Shown: positions 32,075 to 32,500 of the stretch, in pieces
How the letters are laid out: every line of letters begins with the position of its first letter
How positions within the stretch are numbered: position 1 is the first letter of the stretch
Program-made: the position numbers and the translations under genes
NCBI GenBank assembly: GCA_002005505.1
Contig: KV908460.1
Span: 175,001 to 207,500 of the forward strand
Source: Botryococcus braunii
Lineage: Eukaryota > Chlorophyta > Trebouxiophyceae
DNA length: 32,500 nucleotides
Reading direction: 5' to 3'
The notes under the pieces: generated by a model
What the model was told of the DNA's origin: nothing
The model's input: the letters and a program-made list of their open reading frames with translations, nothing else
Database searches by the model: none

Positions 32075-32395
32075 CACGCACATGCAGGCTGACACCCACA
32101 CACAGTGTCACTCTCACTCGCTCCCTCCCTCCCTCCCTCCCTCCCTCCCTCCCTCGTGGGCACACACACACGCTCGCTCACTTTGCCCGCCCGCCCGCCT
32201 CACCCCCCCGTCCCTCGCTCTCCAGGACTAGGGTTTATGAGCAGGGGGAGGGGCGGCTGAGGGCTGCAGGGGAGTTCGAGATTACAACCCGGTGGAGCAT
32301 GAGGATGCGGCTGTCCATAAATCCCATCCCCAAGTACTGGCCCGCTCAGATGCTCTTCACTGGAGTCTCCATACTGGGGATCAATCCCTCCACAG
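30835..32395 (+). CDS. DUF2358 (SnoaL/NTF2-like) protein, partial, three exons visible
   Basis: Exons: about 30835-30964, 31807-31881, 32270-32395. Both junctions are GT-AG and phase 1, and the last exon ends at a consensus donor (CAG|GTAAG) also in phase 1, so the gene continues past the window. Exon 1 reads FLKEDLKHLFDDQGID and YDEAVEFVDPITKYDDIKG; exon 2 continues with YLFNIAALRRVFDPDYKL; exon 3 with EITTRWSMRMRL and FTGVSILGINPSTG. This is the order in DUF2358 proteins of plants and algae (L-x2-DL-x2-LF, F-x-DP-x-T, GY-x-FNI-x2-L, RW-x-M, TG-S). The fold is a cone-like ligand pocket; no enzymatic role is established. The start is uncertain: the frame is open back to about 30670, where GTGTTGTGCAG could be an acceptor, so the true N-terminus (perhaps a targeting peptide) may lie upstream. 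Introns carry a 26-bp minisatellite and a (CA)n tract. Confidence 0.88.
31288..31495. repeat. 26-bp minisatellite, 8 copies, in DUF2358 intron 1
   Basis: The unit CCAGTTGTTCAATCACTGGT plus TAGGAT repeats eight times with a few T/A and A/G variants. Each unit can form a CCAG...CTGG stem. It lies wholly within the 842-bp intron 30965-31806. Confidence 0.97.
31970..32160. repeat. (CA)n and (CCCT)n tracts in DUF2358 intron 2
   Basis: A G-run at 31967-31980, CA/CG-rich DNA with pure (CA)n at about 32020-32072, then (CCCT)n at about 32121-32154. The intron 31882-32269 is mostly repeat. Confidence 0.95.
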
Positions 32396-32500
32396 GTAAG
32401 TGCCACCTTTTTTTCCCGCCGGGGGGGGGGGGGGGGCACCAATTTTTGAGGGGGCCACCCTTTTTGGGGGGTGGGGGTTGCCAGGGCACCTTTTTTTTTG

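Overview
The window is nuclear DNA of a eukaryote. Coding sequence is GC-rich and split by GT-AG introns of about 0.1 to 1.2 kb, and introns and intergenic DNA are packed with very long dinucleotide microsatellites and minisatellites. The gene content points to a green alga: a CPSF30 with the three-finger layout of plants, a DUF2358 (SnoaL/NTF2-like) protein of plant and algal type, and decayed non-LTR retroelements of a kind common in algal genomes. A prasinophyte-grade alga would fit, but the species cannot be fixed from sequence reading alone.

Layout. 1-2500: gene-poor, with an (AT)n tract, degenerate repeats and a perfect 48-bp palindrome. 2523-3632 (-): intronless polytopic membrane protein of unknown family. 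3640-6860: 23-bp x 11 minisatellite, a 41-bp fold-back, and the 3' remnant of a (+) retroelement. 6867-9390 (-): broken retroelement with reverse transcriptase and a C-terminal zinc/nuclease-like region. 9390-13278: repeats only, apart from unassigned DNA. 13279-19491 (-): a RhoGAP-domain gene that I assembled as eight exons with mostly phase-consistent junctions. 19824-22112 (+): CPSF30 in five phase-consistent exons, head to head with the RhoGAP gene across 332 bp. 22113-26030: intergenic, with repeats and two orphan exon candidates. 26031-29631 (-): a five-exon gene for a 366-residue protein that looks like a circularly permuted papain-fold (LRAT/PPPDE-type) protein. 30835-32395 (+): first three visible exons of a DUF2358 gene that runs out of the window.

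The genes do not form a pathway. CPSF30 acts in pre-mRNA 3'-end processing, the RhoGAP-like protein in small-GTPase signalling, and the other two are of unknown physiological role. The most notable points are a RhoGAP domain that lacks its arginine finger and a second conserved arginine, the permuted papain-like protein, a possible alternative 3' end of CPSF30 leading towards a zinc knuckle, and the dense array of palindromes and minisatellites, several of them sitting inside introns next to splice sites. All splice models here are by eye, supported by reading-phase agreement and family motifs, not by transcripts.
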